From: Edaphobacter dinghuensis
Lineage (GTDB): Bacteria > Acidobacteriota > Terriglobia > Terriglobales > Acidobacteriaceae
Direction: 5' to 3'
DNA length: 64,000 bases
Assembly: GCF_014640335.1 (NCBI RefSeq)
Contig: NZ_BMGT01000003.1
Coordinates: 43,148-107,147 of the forward strand
The notes below the pieces were generated by a model that had not been told where the DNA came from, made no database searches, and worked only from the letters and a program-made list of their open reading frames with translations. The position numbers were made by a program, and so were the translations under genes. Position 1 is the first letter of the stretch. Each line of letters starts with the position of its first letter. Positions 1 through 9,112 of this stretch are shown piece after piece.

Positions 1-77
1 GTGCGCAAGCAAGGCAACGCGGCTCCGGTTGCGATGATGTGCTGTTTTCGTCGCCGCGATAGGCTCGGAACAGATTT

Positions 78-863
78 TTAGACGATGATCATGTGAATGT
101 GCTGGCTGCGAAACTGCTCGGCCAGTTCTGGGTCGATGTTGTTGTCGGTGATGATGGTGTGGATCTGAGACGGTTCGCAGACCTTGTTGGTGCTGATCAT
201 GCCGAGCTTGCTGGCATCGACGACAGCGACGACCTGGCGTGAGTGTCGCGCCATCTCGGCGAGGATGAGTGCCTCGTCGGACTCAATCACAGTCAGACCG
301 TATTGCGGGTGGATGCCGGTGGCGCCCATGAAGACCTTATCGAAGTAGAGCTTTTGGATGGAATGGAATGCTGTAGCTCCGACCATGGAGAAGGAGCCGG
401 GCCAGCGGATCGACCCACCGGTAAGGGTGACCTTGGCGTTGGGTTGGCTGGAGAGTTCCATGCCGATGTTCACCGCACTGGTTACGAGATGAATGCCTTC
501 GCGATGGCGCAGGCTGCGGGCGACCTGGGTCGTGGTGGTGCCGGGTGAGAGAGCAATGGTGTCGCCCTCGGCGACCATCGCGGCGGCGGCGATGGCGATG
601 CGACGCTTCTCGTCGGCGAAGCGCTCTTCGCGGAGGGGGAAGGCGGCATCGAAGCGGAAGGGCTCGTAGGTCAGCTTGCCGGCGAGCTCGACGCCGCCAT
701 GCGTGCGATGGACGAGGCCCCGCTGTTCGAGCTTGATGAGATCGCGACGGACACTAGCTGAGGAGGCGTTAACGGTAACGGCGAGGTCTTCGACGCTGCT
801 GGTGCCCTTCTGTAGAAGCAGATGAAGGATCTGATTTGCACGATCGTGTGTCTTTGCAGCCAC
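78..863 (-). CDS. DeoR-family transcriptional regulator
   Basis: Sugar-responsive DNA-binding repressor of the DeoR/GlpR/AgaR type. The N-terminal 60 residues form a winged helix-turn-helix with the family pattern SVEDLA...ASSASVRRDL.KLE..GL..RTHGG. The rest is the DeoRC sensor fold, a ribose-5-phosphate-isomerase-like domain that normally binds a phosphorylated sugar, including the SPGTTTTQVA phosphate-loop-like segment. I chose the GTG at 863 because an AAAGGAAG ribosome site lies 7 nt upstream; a TTG at 881 would add six residues. Length (261 aa) is normal. It lies near, but not next to, a four-gene glycosidase run read in the same direction, so control of that run is plausible but only inferred. 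Confidence 0.87.
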   Translation of the reverse strand: MAAKTHDRANQILHLLLQKGTSSVEDLAVTVNASSASVRRDLIKLEQRGLVHRTHGGVELAGKLTYEPFRFDAAFPLREERFADEKRRIAIAAAAMVAEGDTIALSPGTTTTQVARSLRHREGIHLVTSAVNIGMELSSQPNAKVTLTGGSIRWPGSFSMVGATAFHSIQKLYFDKVFMGATGIHPQYGLTVIESDEALILAEMARHSRQVVAVVDASKLGMISTNKVCEPSQIHTIITDNNIDPELAEQFRSQHIHMIIV

Positions 864-1166
864 TTGAATGCTTCCTTTCAAAGAAAAAAGCTAGCCGTAA
901 TGAGGGTACTGGAAATCCTTGTCTGACGGAATGAATCATTTAATTGATTATTTAAATGTTTTACTTTCAAAGTATTGAAATTATTTATTAATATTTCACC
1001 ATTCGGCTTTCTATGCTCAATGTCATTGATGCTGGTAGCAGGTTTCAAAAAAAGACAGCAAACGATTGGAAATGAATGAGATTGCCTGATTCCCTTTCTT
1101 TTTTGTACTTTACGGGTTCCATCAGGAAGCGTTGGATATCTCTATGTCTGGATTGGTGTATTTGTG
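864..1166. other. AT-rich divergent intergenic region
   Basis: About 300 bases between the divergent regulator and cutC. It is clearly more AT-rich than the surrounding genes, especially around 930-1010, and should hold promoters for both. I see no long inverted repeat and no convincing small gene. No -35/-10 pair stands out enough to place. Confidence 0.5.
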
Positions 1167-1907
1167 ATGCGTGAGATCGTCTTTGAATTATGTGCCGAGA
1201 ATATCGATGCGTGCCTCGTTGCGCGAGATGGTGGAGCAGATCGGATTGAGCTTTGTAGCGCTCTGAGCGAAGGTGGACTGACGCCGAGCCATGGCTTGGT
1301 TCGTGAAGCCGTAAATCGCAGCGGCCTGCCAGTGCATGTGCTGCTGCGTCCTCGTGGCGGCGACTTTGTCTATAGCGATGCGGAGCTCGATGTGATGCGG
1401 GAGGACCTGAAGCATCTGCGTCTGCTGGGCGCGAGCGGTGTGGTGCTGGGCGTGTTGCGCGAAGATTGTTCGGTGGATGTGAAGCGCACGCGCGAGTTGG
1501 TGGAGATGGCCGACACGCTTGAAGTGACCTTCAATCGTGCCTTTGACCATACTGCTTCGCTTGAAGATGCTTTGGAGGACGTTATTGCGACAGGTTGTCA
1601 ACGAGTGCTGACCTCGGGCGGCGAACGCGACGTAGTGAGCGGAGGTAAAGCACTCGCGCGATTGATCGAGCAGGCCGCTGGGAGGATAGAGATTGCAGCC
1701 GGTGGAGGGCTGCGGCTGAAGAACGCGGCGGCAGTGGCGCGAATAACGGGCGCGAGGCACTTCCATGGCTCGATCCGCAAGATCGTTACCGGACCTTGTC
1801 GTTCTAGTCGGGATGTGCACGATGAGAGCGACCCTTCCGCTCATTCGCGGTTTGTCGTTGAGAGCGACGATGTACGCGCGATGATCGAGAACCTGACGAA
1901 CGCTTAG
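1167..1907 (+). CDS. cutC: CutC family protein
   Basis: TIM-barrel protein of the CutC family (246 aa, usual length). The N-terminus carries the family signature: an ELC strand, then GGADRIELCSAL and EGGLTPS; further on come HVLLRPRGGDF and a C-terminal GGGLRLKN segment. CutC is named for copper homeostasis in E. coli, but that role has been disputed and the biochemical activity of the family is unsettled. Here it sits between a DeoR-type sugar regulator and a glycosidase cluster, which fits a glycan-linked role better than a copper one. That is inference. The start is ambiguous: GTG at 1164 and ATG at 1167 are adjacent codons and neither has a strong ribosome site. Confidence 0.9.
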   Translation: MREIVFELCAENIDACLVARDGGADRIELCSALSEGGLTPSHGLVREAVNRSGLPVHVLLRPRGGDFVYSDAELDVMREDLKHLRLLGASGVVLGVLREDCSVDVKRTRELVEMADTLEVTFNRAFDHTASLEDALEDVIATGCQRVLTSGGERDVVSGGKALARLIEQAAGRIEIAAGGGLRLKNAAAVARITGARHFHGSIRKIVTGPCRSSRDVHDESDPSAHSRFVVESDDVRAMIENLTNA

Positions 1908-1940
1908 GCCGCGCTATTTATAAAAGCAGTTGAATGCGTA

Positions 1941-2981
1941 TCAGTTGGAGGCGCGGTCTGGAAGCACACTCCAGATTGCAGGATCTTCTTCGCCGAGAAC
2001 CCAGGCGCAGATTCCCTGAAGGTGCTGTTCTTTGGCGAGGTTGTAGCGATCGGCGAAGCCGCGCTTTTCGGTGTAGAAGATCCACTCACGCATCTGGTCG
2101 CGGTAGAAGTAGAACCATGCGGTGTGGTCCACGGGGTCCCACTGCTCTTGTCCGTTGTAGGTGTCGCGAAGGAATTGGGCATTGGTAGCGCTGATGTATT
2201 CAGCGGTGATGTTAGGCTTCTGAACTTTTTCGTTGATGCCGGGATCGCCGGTGAACCAGTGGTATCCGTAGAGCGCGATGCCGAGGGAGAGTTTGTCCTT
2301 CGGTACGGACTTCAGAGCGTAGTCGAGATTTTCGTTGGTCCAGATCCAGCCGCCGACGGGGCCGGGAGTCGTCCAGCGGGTGTGCTGGTCGTAGGTCATG
2401 AGGCAGAGAAGATCGACGGATTGGGAGAGAGCTTTGAGGTCGAAGGCTCCGCGCCAGTCGGAGAAGATCCATTTGCTGAAGGGTGTGTGACCGGGATAGC
2501 CGGGGGCGTTGGGGACGACTGCAATCTGTAGCTGAAGATGCTGCTGGTGGAAGGCGTCGGCGATTCGTTTGACGGTGGCGGAGAGCAGGTCGCGATCGTT
2601 CCAACTGATGTTCTCGAAGTCGAGCTGGAAGCCGTCGTAGCCATTTTTCTTGCAGGCGGCGATGAGGGAGTCGATCATCGCTGTTTGAGCCTTGTCATCG
2701 GTCATTAGAGTGTGAATCTTCACCTTGTCGAAGAGCGCGACGATGGGGAAGAGAGCGATGTGGCGTTGTTTGGCGACGCGCAGGACGGAGGGATCGGGTT
2801 CGCCGTAGACGAGGCCGGTCTCATCGACGCTGTACCAAGTGGGGACGATGATGTCGATCTTGGATTGATGCTCCATGAAGTCGCGGACCGACTGTGGCTG
2901 ATCTGTCATGTAGAAGAGAGTCTTGGTCTGGGCAAAGACTGCGCTTGCTGCAAACAGAAGGCAGAAGATCACGGACTTCAT
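1941..2981 (-). CDS. Exported glycoside hydrolase family 18 protein
   Basis: Secreted GH18 enzyme (346 aa) expected to cleave GlcNAc-containing beta-1,4 linkages such as chitin or the chitobiose core of N-glycans. Residues 1-17 form a signal peptide ending in VFA. The catalytic motif D116-G-F-Q-L-D121-F-E123 matches the GH18 DGxxLDxE pattern, with E123 as the acid. The overall look, with a YDGFQLDFENI segment and a late WVLGEEDP segment, resembles the YaaH/SpoVS-associated GH18 branch more than classical chitinases. An ATGAGGC ribosome site precedes the ATG. It is the last gene of the minus-strand GH20-GH29-GH92-GH18 run, 21 nt after GH92. Confidence 0.85.
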   Translation of the reverse strand: MKSVIFCLLFAASAVFAQTKTLFYMTDQPQSVRDFMEHQSKIDIIVPTWYSVDETGLVYGEPDPSVLRVAKQRHIALFPIVALFDKVKIHTLMTDDKAQTAMIDSLIAACKKNGYDGFQLDFENISWNDRDLLSATVKRIADAFHQQHLQLQIAVVPNAPGYPGHTPFSKWIFSDWRGAFDLKALSQSVDLLCLMTYDQHTRWTTPGPVGGWIWTNENLDYALKSVPKDKLSLGIALYGYHWFTGDPGINEKVQKPNITAEYISATNAQFLRDTYNGQEQWDPVDHTAWFYFYRDQMREWIFYTEKRGFADRYNLAKEQHLQGICAWVLGEEDPAIWSVLPDRASN

Positions 2982-3002
2982 GGAGCCTCATCTTTCTTTC
3001 GC

Positions 3003-5339
3003 TTATGCGGTTTCGAGTTTGAAGGACGGTGGAATGTCCTCAGTCTTGGTGCCGAATTCGAGGTTAGGCTGGCTGCCCAGCGTGAACTCGATCTTCGCTC
3101 CGTCGACGATCTCGCGATGGTTGAACCACGAGCGCGTGTATGGCTTGCCGTTGAAGGTGACGGACTGGATGTATTGGTCCGAGGGTGCGCTGCGGTGAGC
3201 AACGATCTCAAGCTGCTTGCCCTTGCCGAGTTCCAACTTGACGCGATCGAACAGCGGTGTGCCGAAGATGTAATTTCCACTGACAGGATCGACGGGGTAG
3301 AAGCCCATAGAGCTCATGATGTACCAGGAGGACATCTGGCCTACGTCTTCATTGCCTTGCAGACCGTCGGGAAGCGCGGCGTACATCGTTTCCATCAACA
3401 TGCGAATACGCTGCTGGGTCTTGTGCGGCTGGCCAGCGTACACGTAGAGATAGGCGATGTGGTGCGACGGCTCGTTGCCCTGAGCGTACTGACCGACGAG
3501 GCCCGCGATGTCGGGTGGTGCATCGGGTGGCAGTGTGGAGGGTTGGTCGAACAGCTCGTCGAGCTTGGCGAGAAAGGCCTTGTGTCCGCCGAGCGTTTCG
3601 ATGAGGCCCGCGGCGTCGTGCTGAATGCCGAAGGTGGTCTGCCAGGAGTTGGACTCGGTGAAGTCACGCCACTTCTTTGAAGTCCCCATCTCAAGCGGAT
3701 TGAAGTTGGGAGCCCATTCGCCGTTTGCAAGCTTAGGCCGCGCGAAGTTGGTCTGCTTGTCGTAGTAGTTGCGATAGTTGAGCGAGCGGTCGGCAAGCAT
3801 CTTGGCATCGTCTTCGTGGCCGAGCTTCCTGGCGACGTGCGCGATGGACCAATCGTCGTAACAGTATTCAAAGGTTTTGCTGACAGACTCTTCTTCGAGG
3901 TCGCAGGGGATGTAGTGCATCTTACGGTAGTAGCCGAGGCCGCGATAGTCGTCGACCATGGCGCGCTTCATCATGCACTTGTAGGCGCGCTCGTAGTCGA
4001 TGCCAGTGAAGCCCTTGTTGCAGGCTTCGGCCATGACAGCGGCGGAGTGGTAGCCGGTCATGGTGCCGGTCTCCGTGCCTTGAAGCGGCCAGACGGGCAT
4101 TCCAGCGGGGCTTTGCTCGGCCATCAGGATGAGGGCGTTGACGAAGTCGGGCACATGCTCCGCGTTGATGAGCGTGTACAGCGGATGGGTGGCGCGGTAG
4201 GTGTCCCACAGCGAGAACGTGGTGTAGTTGCGTTGTCCGGGATTGAGCTTGTGCACCTGCTTGTCCATGCCGCGATAGCTGCCGTCGGCGTCATCGAAGA
4301 GCGCAGGGCCGATGGAGGCGTGGTAGAGCGCGGCGTAGAAGATACGGCGATGCTTCTCGTTGTCCGTGGTGATGCTGATGCGCGAGAGCTGATTGTTCCA
4401 CTTCTCGCGAGCACTGCGGCGAACGCGCTCGAAGTCCCAGCCGGGCAGCTCGGCCTTCAGGTTGTTGGCGGCGGATTCTGCGCTGACGCCGGAGATGCCG
4501 GTCTTTACGAAGATGACTGGATTGTGGGTCAGGTCGAAGAAGGCCACGCACTTGAGGTTCTTACCGGTCAGAGGCTCGGTGCCGGCGGGGACCTCTGCGT
4601 CGTCGCTGTAGTAGACGATGCGCGTGGGCTTCTGCGAGAACTGCATGGTGAAGTAGGCTTCGCGGCCATCGCCCCAGGACTTGGTGACACGGCCTCCGGC
4701 GAGCGCGTCGGGTGCGGGGCTGTGCAGCGACGCGGAGATGACGTTCGACTGACCATAGCTGTGCTGAAGATCGACGATGATGTGTGCGGTCTTTGCCTTG
4801 GCATCGCGGGGAAAGGTGTAGCGATGCAGGCCGGTGCGCTCGGTGGCGGTCAGCTCGGCGTGGATGCCGTAGTCCTTGAGAAGAACAGAGTAGTAGCCGG
4901 GCTCGGCGTGCTCCTCGCTATGGTCGAAGCGTGAGCGGTAGCCTTCGTCGGGGTTTTCGCGTGAGCCGGGAACGATCTTTGATTCGCCGGTGCCGGGCAT
5001 GACGAGAAAGTCGAGCAGGTCGCCGCAGCCGGTTCCGCTGAGATGGGTGTGGCTGAAGCCCATGATAGAAGTGTCGGAGATGTGGTAACCGGAGCACCAG
5101 TCCCAGCCGTCGGTGAAGGTGTCGGGGCTGAGCTGGATAGCGCCGAAGGGAACGACTGCGCCGGGGAAGCAATGGCCATGACCGCCTGTTCCGATGGTGA
5201 TGTCGACGAGGGAGGCGGGATCGTTGGCGCCATGGGACGATTTGGGATGTGGGATGACCCTTGCGAAGGCAGTGGTTCTGATAGCGCTAACAGTACAGGC
5301 GGCAGAAGCTCCGCCTAGAAAAGATCTTCTTGATATCAC
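3003..5339 (-). CDS. Exported GH92 alpha-mannosidase
   Basis: Calcium-dependent exo-alpha-mannosidase of family GH92, which trims terminal mannose from high-mannose N-glycans. The N-terminus has a Tat-type signal (SRRSFLGG at residues 3-10), so export in folded form is likely. Family hallmarks are present: GTGGHGHCFPGA and PFGAIQLSPD near the start, the SHTHLSGTGCGD segment, FSLWDTYRATHPL in the middle, and the catalytic-region segment QGNEDVGQMSSWYIMSSMGF at residues 661-680. Length (778 aa) is typical. The start codon is GTG with GGAG just upstream. It lies between GH29 and GH18 in one transcriptional direction. Confidence 0.93.
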   Translation of the reverse strand: MISRRSFLGGASAACTVSAIRTTAFARVIPHPKSSHGANDPASLVDITIGTGGHGHCFPGAVVPFGAIQLSPDTFTDGWDWCSGYHISDTSIMGFSHTHLSGTGCGDLLDFLVMPGTGESKIVPGSRENPDEGYRSRFDHSEEHAEPGYYSVLLKDYGIHAELTATERTGLHRYTFPRDAKAKTAHIIVDLQHSYGQSNVISASLHSPAPDALAGGRVTKSWGDGREAYFTMQFSQKPTRIVYYSDDAEVPAGTEPLTGKNLKCVAFFDLTHNPVIFVKTGISGVSAESAANNLKAELPGWDFERVRRSAREKWNNQLSRISITTDNEKHRRIFYAALYHASIGPALFDDADGSYRGMDKQVHKLNPGQRNYTTFSLWDTYRATHPLYTLINAEHVPDFVNALILMAEQSPAGMPVWPLQGTETGTMTGYHSAAVMAEACNKGFTGIDYERAYKCMMKRAMVDDYRGLGYYRKMHYIPCDLEEESVSKTFEYCYDDWSIAHVARKLGHEDDAKMLADRSLNYRNYYDKQTNFARPKLANGEWAPNFNPLEMGTSKKWRDFTESNSWQTTFGIQHDAAGLIETLGGHKAFLAKLDELFDQPSTLPPDAPPDIAGLVGQYAQGNEPSHHIAYLYVYAGQPHKTQQRIRMLMETMYAALPDGLQGNEDVGQMSSWYIMSSMGFYPVDPVSGNYIFGTPLFDRVKLELGKGKQLEIVAHRSAPSDQYIQSVTFNGKPYTRSWFNHREIVDGAKIEFTLGSQPNLEFGTKTEDIPPSFKLETA

Positions 5340-5487
5340 GCGAACTCCAACGATTGAGATTTAACACTTTACGAAACCGTAGATAGGACGAATCTACGAA
5401 GGAATAGGTAGGGAAGCACTCACGATGGAGTTGAACTCCGATACCTCTGGCAGACTCGTACGTTATCGGTTACGAGTCTACCCGGAG

Positions 5488-5525
5488 GCACCTTGCTCTG
5501 TCATTCCTTTGAAAGAGCAAGGTGC
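5488..5525. terminator. Hairpin in the GH29-GH92 gap
   Basis: A perfect 12-bp inverted repeat (GCACCTTGCTCT / AGAGCAAGGTGC) with a 14-nt loop, just past the fucosidase stop. On the minus strand it is not followed by a T run, so it is a weak terminator candidate at best. It may instead stabilise or process the operon transcript between GH29 and GH92. Confidence 0.4.
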
Positions 5526-5539
5526 GGCATTTTATTACG

Positions 5540-6967
5540 TTATTGCTGGGAAGTTGTTCTGCCGTCAAAGAGTTGGAACTCGCGGATCGCGGCGGTTCCA
5601 GAGGTAGAGATGAGATTGAGACGGACCCGCTGCGTGGTGCAGGCGGGAAAGATGTCGATCTTTTTGTGGCCGATGGCCTGTGCGCGAGCGAGAGTTTTCC
5701 ACGAGCCGTTCTGCCAGGCTTCGATGGAATACTCCTCGACGTGCTGGCCGTCGTTGAGCCTCTCCATGGTGACGGCGCGGTCGAAGGTGACCGGCTTGTC
5801 GAAGCGGACTTCAAGGGTGCCATGTAGCGGCGGCGCTACCCAGAAGGTGTCTGGATTATTGTCGAGTGCGTCATGCTCGGCAGTGGCTTCTGTGCCGGTG
5901 GCGTGGCCTTGCTCGGAGACGAGGTTGTGGCCGTAGATGCGGTGGAGGGCTTCGCCGAACTCGTGCAGGCGCGCGACGTCAGCAGCAGGAAGCTGGCCGG
6001 TGTTGTCGGGTGCGAGGCCGAGCATGAGTTGAGCGCCGCGGCCTACGGTGTTGGTGTAGATATCGAGCAGATCGTCCACTGAGCGAAGCGTTGCTTCATC
6101 ATTGGGGTGCCAAAACCAATGTCCGCGATGCAGTGGCGTGTCCGACTCGACCGGGCGCCAGCGCAGATAGCCGGCGCGGTCAATGACGTTCCAATTTTCG
6201 AAGAGGACCTTGCCATCTTCGTTGCCGACCCAGCGGAGGTCAGCGTTCTTGAAGAGGCCTACGTCGGCGAAGACCATGGTGTTGGGCTGATAGGTGCGCA
6301 GCTCGGTAATGATGCTTTGGAAGTCGTAGGTACGTCCGGTGCTGCCTGCGCCATCGAGCCAGAACTCGGTGAGTGGGCCGTAGTGCGTGGCGAGTTCATC
6401 GAGCTGCGCGAGGTAGTACTTGTCGTAGGCTTTGGGGTCGGGATAGCGCTTGTCGTGGCGGTCCCACGGAGAGAGATAGACGCCGAAGCCGAGGCCAGCT
6501 TTGTGGGCGGAGTCGGAGGCCATGCGGACGAGGTCTCCCTTGCCATTGAGCCAGGGGCTGTTCTTAACGCTGTAGTCGGTCTGCTCGGTGGGCCAGAGAG
6601 CAAAGCCGTCGTGGTGCTTCGATACCAGGACAGCGTACTTGGCACTGCCTGCTTTGGCGGCCTCCATCCACTGATCGGTATCGACGTGCGTGGGGTTGAA
6701 GACCGAAGGCGAGGCGGTGCCGTCACCCCACTCGCGATTGAGGAAGGTATTAGTGCCGAAGTGAATGATGACGCCGATCTCGAGATCCTGCCAATGAACC
6801 TGCGCCGGGCTTGGCTTGATATCGACGAAGTTCTGCGCGATGGCTGATAGCGGCGCGAGGCAGGCTAAGACTGCCATCGCGTGGCAGAGGATGGATTGTC
6901 TGCCACGCGATTTGCTGTGTTGCATGAAAGAGGCTTTGCCTCGCGTTGATTGAAAGACCTCGGACAT
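5540..6967 (-). CDS. Exported GH29 alpha-L-fucosidase
   Basis: Alpha-L-fucosidase of family GH29 (475 aa), predicted periplasmic or secreted: residues 30-45 are a hydrophobic signal core ending in IAQ. Family motifs are GVIIHFGTNTF (about 65-75), KHHDGFALWPT (117-127) and FWLDGAG (202-208), in which D205 is the expected nucleophile. The last about 140 residues look like a discoidin/F5-8 C carbohydrate-binding domain. The start at 6967 has AGAGG upstream; an internal ATG at residue 15 would also give a signal peptide. It follows GH20 by 21 nt, so the two are almost certainly co-transcribed. Confidence 0.92.
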   Translation of the reverse strand: MSEVFQSTRGKASFMQHSKSRGRQSILCHAMAVLACLAPLSAIAQNFVDIKPSPAQVHWQDLEIGVIIHFGTNTFLNREWGDGTASPSVFNPTHVDTDQWMEAAKAGSAKYAVLVSKHHDGFALWPTEQTDYSVKNSPWLNGKGDLVRMASDSAHKAGLGFGVYLSPWDRHDKRYPDPKAYDKYYLAQLDELATHYGPLTEFWLDGAGSTGRTYDFQSIITELRTYQPNTMVFADVGLFKNADLRWVGNEDGKVLFENWNVIDRAGYLRWRPVESDTPLHRGHWFWHPNDEATLRSVDDLLDIYTNTVGRGAQLMLGLAPDNTGQLPAADVARLHEFGEALHRIYGHNLVSEQGHATGTEATAEHDALDNNPDTFWVAPPLHGTLEVRFDKPVTFDRAVTMERLNDGQHVEEYSIEAWQNGSWKTLARAQAIGHKKIDIFPACTTQRVRLNLISTSGTAAIREFQLFDGRTTSQQ

Positions 6968-6988
6968 TGATACCTCTATTTCTTACTG

Positions 6989-9052
6989 CTATTCCTGTAC
7001 GGCATTGACCAATGATGTAAGAGAGTCGATGAAGACGAAGCGCACTACAGCCGATGGCTTTTTCGCTGCCTCGATCTGCGCTGTCGTGCTTGCCTTCCAT
7101 CCTGCCGGTGCCTTTGTTCCGGAGGAAAGGAAGTGAATCGCATCCGTCGCTGCCTTTGCAAGTCCGGGGAGCTGCTGTGCGCGCTCCTGAGCTTCGGCCA
7201 GCCGGGGCGAGTGCTGCATCTGATTCTCTACGGTTGGGACAGAGTTGGAGACGGCCTCAAACCATTGAGTCAGAGCAGCCGCATCGGCAGTGTCGGACTG
7301 TGGTGATTTGAGGAAGTTCTCGGTGAGATGGGCGACTTCGTAACGCGATGGCGGATCGGGACGAACTGCATCGACGAAGCGGTCGAGGACGGTGAGCTGC
7401 GAGGTCTTCTGCTGGTGATAGCGCTCGCCAAAGCTGACGGGCTCAAACGCGGAGGCGAAGATGCGAAGCTGATCGATGTCCTGGGTTCCGGCGAGATCAC
7501 GCAGGTAGGCGTCTTCCTGGGTGATGTGCTGGAGGCCGAGGCCTTCGAGCTGGATGGAGACGACGTTCAAACGACGGTACATGTCGTCGACATTGGTGAC
7601 ATCTTCGGGAGACCAGAAACGTTCGGCGATGGCTGCTGTTCGCGGCCAGTTGCGGGAATCGATGGTGCCTGCGTCGATTTGCTCGCCCCACATGCAGATC
7701 TCTCCGCCGAGCACGAGCTTGCGTTGCTCCGGTGTGAGCGAAGAGCTCGATGGCAATGGATCGGCGAGGTAGTGGGTGCCTGCGGACTTCATTCCATCAA
7801 GATAGTAGGGTGCCGAGAGAATGCCTTGATAACCTTGCTGCGCTCCCTGGGTCAGCGAGGCTTCGCCGCGCCACGACTGAATCACGATATCTTTTGGAAG
7901 CGCGGGGTTGAGGATCTCGTCCCAGCCGACCATGTGTTTGTGGAGACCGGTGAGGATCTTCAACACGCGTGTATTGAAGTACGCCTGAAGTGCTCCGTTG
8001 TCTTTGAGGTTGTGCGCCTTCATGAAGGCGATGATGCGTGGGTTGGTCTTCCAGTCGGGGGCGGGGGTCTCGTCGCCGCCGATGTGCATGTAGGGATCGG
8101 GGAAGATGGTCGCCATCTCGCCGAGGAAGCGCGCGATGAACTGGTAGGTCTCTTCGCGCGTGGGGTCGAGGGCATAGTCAGAGACGCCGAAGTCGCGGCG
8201 GACAGCGGGCGGAGGGGTGCCGCTGGAGAGTTTGGGATAGGCGTACTGCCAGGCGGTGCTGTGGCCGGGCATCTCAAACTCGGGTACAACACGGATGCCG
8301 CGGGCACGAGCGTAGGCGACGAGGTCGCGGGCATCCTGCTGGGTGTAAAAGAGGCCATCGGAGCCGACGCCAGTGAGGCGGGGATAGAGCTTGCTCTCGA
8401 TGCGGAAGCCCTGGTCTTCGGTGAGGTGCCAGTGGAAGACATTGAGCTTGACGGCCGCCATTCCGTCGATGGTGCGCTTGAGGACGTCCATCGGCTCGAA
8501 GTGGCGTCCGCAATCGATCATCAGGCCGCGCCAGGGAAAGCGCGGTGAGTCATGGATGGAGACGATGGGCAGGATATAGTCGCTGCCTGAGGGCTGGACG
8601 AGTTGAACCAGGGTCTCGAGGCCGTGCATGGCTCCGACTACTGTTGCCGCTTCGATGTGCGCGCCTGCAGGAGTGACGGAGAGCGTGTAGGCTTCGTTTT
8701 CGTCCACAGATTGGACTGCTTCACCCGCGCCCTGGACATCGATGGTCAGAGGAGCTTCGGTTCCAGCAGCGACCGGCTCTACAGATAGAGGAAGAGCCGT
8801 CTTCTGCCTCAATTGGAGGATGGCGCGATGGATGGCGTCGTCGAGGCGAGGATCGTTGAAGTGGGTGGTGACGGCATGGAACTGCGCGTTGAGCACAAAG
8901 CCGCCGGAGGATGCCTGCAGGCTGGCCGGCTGCGGCATCAGGTTATTGACGAAAGTCTCGCTGGAGGGTGCCATTTGGCTGAATGAGATGGAAGAAGTCA
9001 GGATGAGAGTGGCGATAGGCAGGAGAGACTTTGCCCAGGAGCAGATCTTCAT
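6989..9052 (-). CDS. Exported GH20 beta-N-acetylhexosaminidase
   Basis: Removes terminal beta-linked GlcNAc or GalNAc. It has an N-terminal signal peptide (residues 1-25), a GH20b-like domain to about residue 150, then the catalytic barrel. Barrel motifs include FPWRGLMIDCGRHF, NVFHWHLTEDQGFR and HIGGDETP, where D327 and E328 are the catalytic Asp-Glu pair of the substrate-assisted mechanism. A roughly 150-residue C-terminal region has no domain I recognise. It is 687 aa and leads the glycosidase operon, with a GAGG ribosome site. A 20-bp tandem repeat lies directly upstream. Confidence 0.94.
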   Translation of the reverse strand: MKICSWAKSLLPIATLILTSSISFSQMAPSSETFVNNLMPQPASLQASSGGFVLNAQFHAVTTHFNDPRLDDAIHRAILQLRQKTALPLSVEPVAAGTEAPLTIDVQGAGEAVQSVDENEAYTLSVTPAGAHIEAATVVGAMHGLETLVQLVQPSGSDYILPIVSIHDSPRFPWRGLMIDCGRHFEPMDVLKRTIDGMAAVKLNVFHWHLTEDQGFRIESKLYPRLTGVGSDGLFYTQQDARDLVAYARARGIRVVPEFEMPGHSTAWQYAYPKLSSGTPPPAVRRDFGVSDYALDPTREETYQFIARFLGEMATIFPDPYMHIGGDETPAPDWKTNPRIIAFMKAHNLKDNGALQAYFNTRVLKILTGLHKHMVGWDEILNPALPKDIVIQSWRGEASLTQGAQQGYQGILSAPYYLDGMKSAGTHYLADPLPSSSSLTPEQRKLVLGGEICMWGEQIDAGTIDSRNWPRTAAIAERFWSPEDVTNVDDMYRRLNVVSIQLEGLGLQHITQEDAYLRDLAGTQDIDQLRIFASAFEPVSFGERYHQQKTSQLTVLDRFVDAVRPDPPSRYEVAHLTENFLKSPQSDTADAAALTQWFEAVSNSVPTVENQMQHSPRLAEAQERAQQLPGLAKAATDAIHFLSSGTKAPAGWKASTTAQIEAAKKPSAVVRFVFIDSLTSLVNAVQE

Positions 9053-9072
9053 GATTACCTCGTGCAGTCAAG

Positions 9073-9112
9073 CTTAATCTATCTTTTTAGAACTTAACCT
9101 ATCTTTTTAGAA
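9073..9112 (-). promoter_or_regulatory. Two 20-bp tandem repeats upstream of GH20
   Basis: Two head-to-tail 20-bp units, 9073-9092 and 9093-9112, differ at one position. Read toward the gene each unit is TTCTAAAAAGATAG(A/G)TTAAG. They end 21 nt before the GH20 start codon, in the probable 5' leader or core promoter of the glycosidase operon. Spacing of about two helical turns suits cooperative binding by a repressor or activator. The regulator is unknown. Confidence 0.5.

Noticed and set aside
5425..5607. 60-codon frame at the end of the fucosidase gene
   Set aside because: Overlaps the GH29 C-terminus on the opposite strand and crosses a hairpin; no supporting motif.
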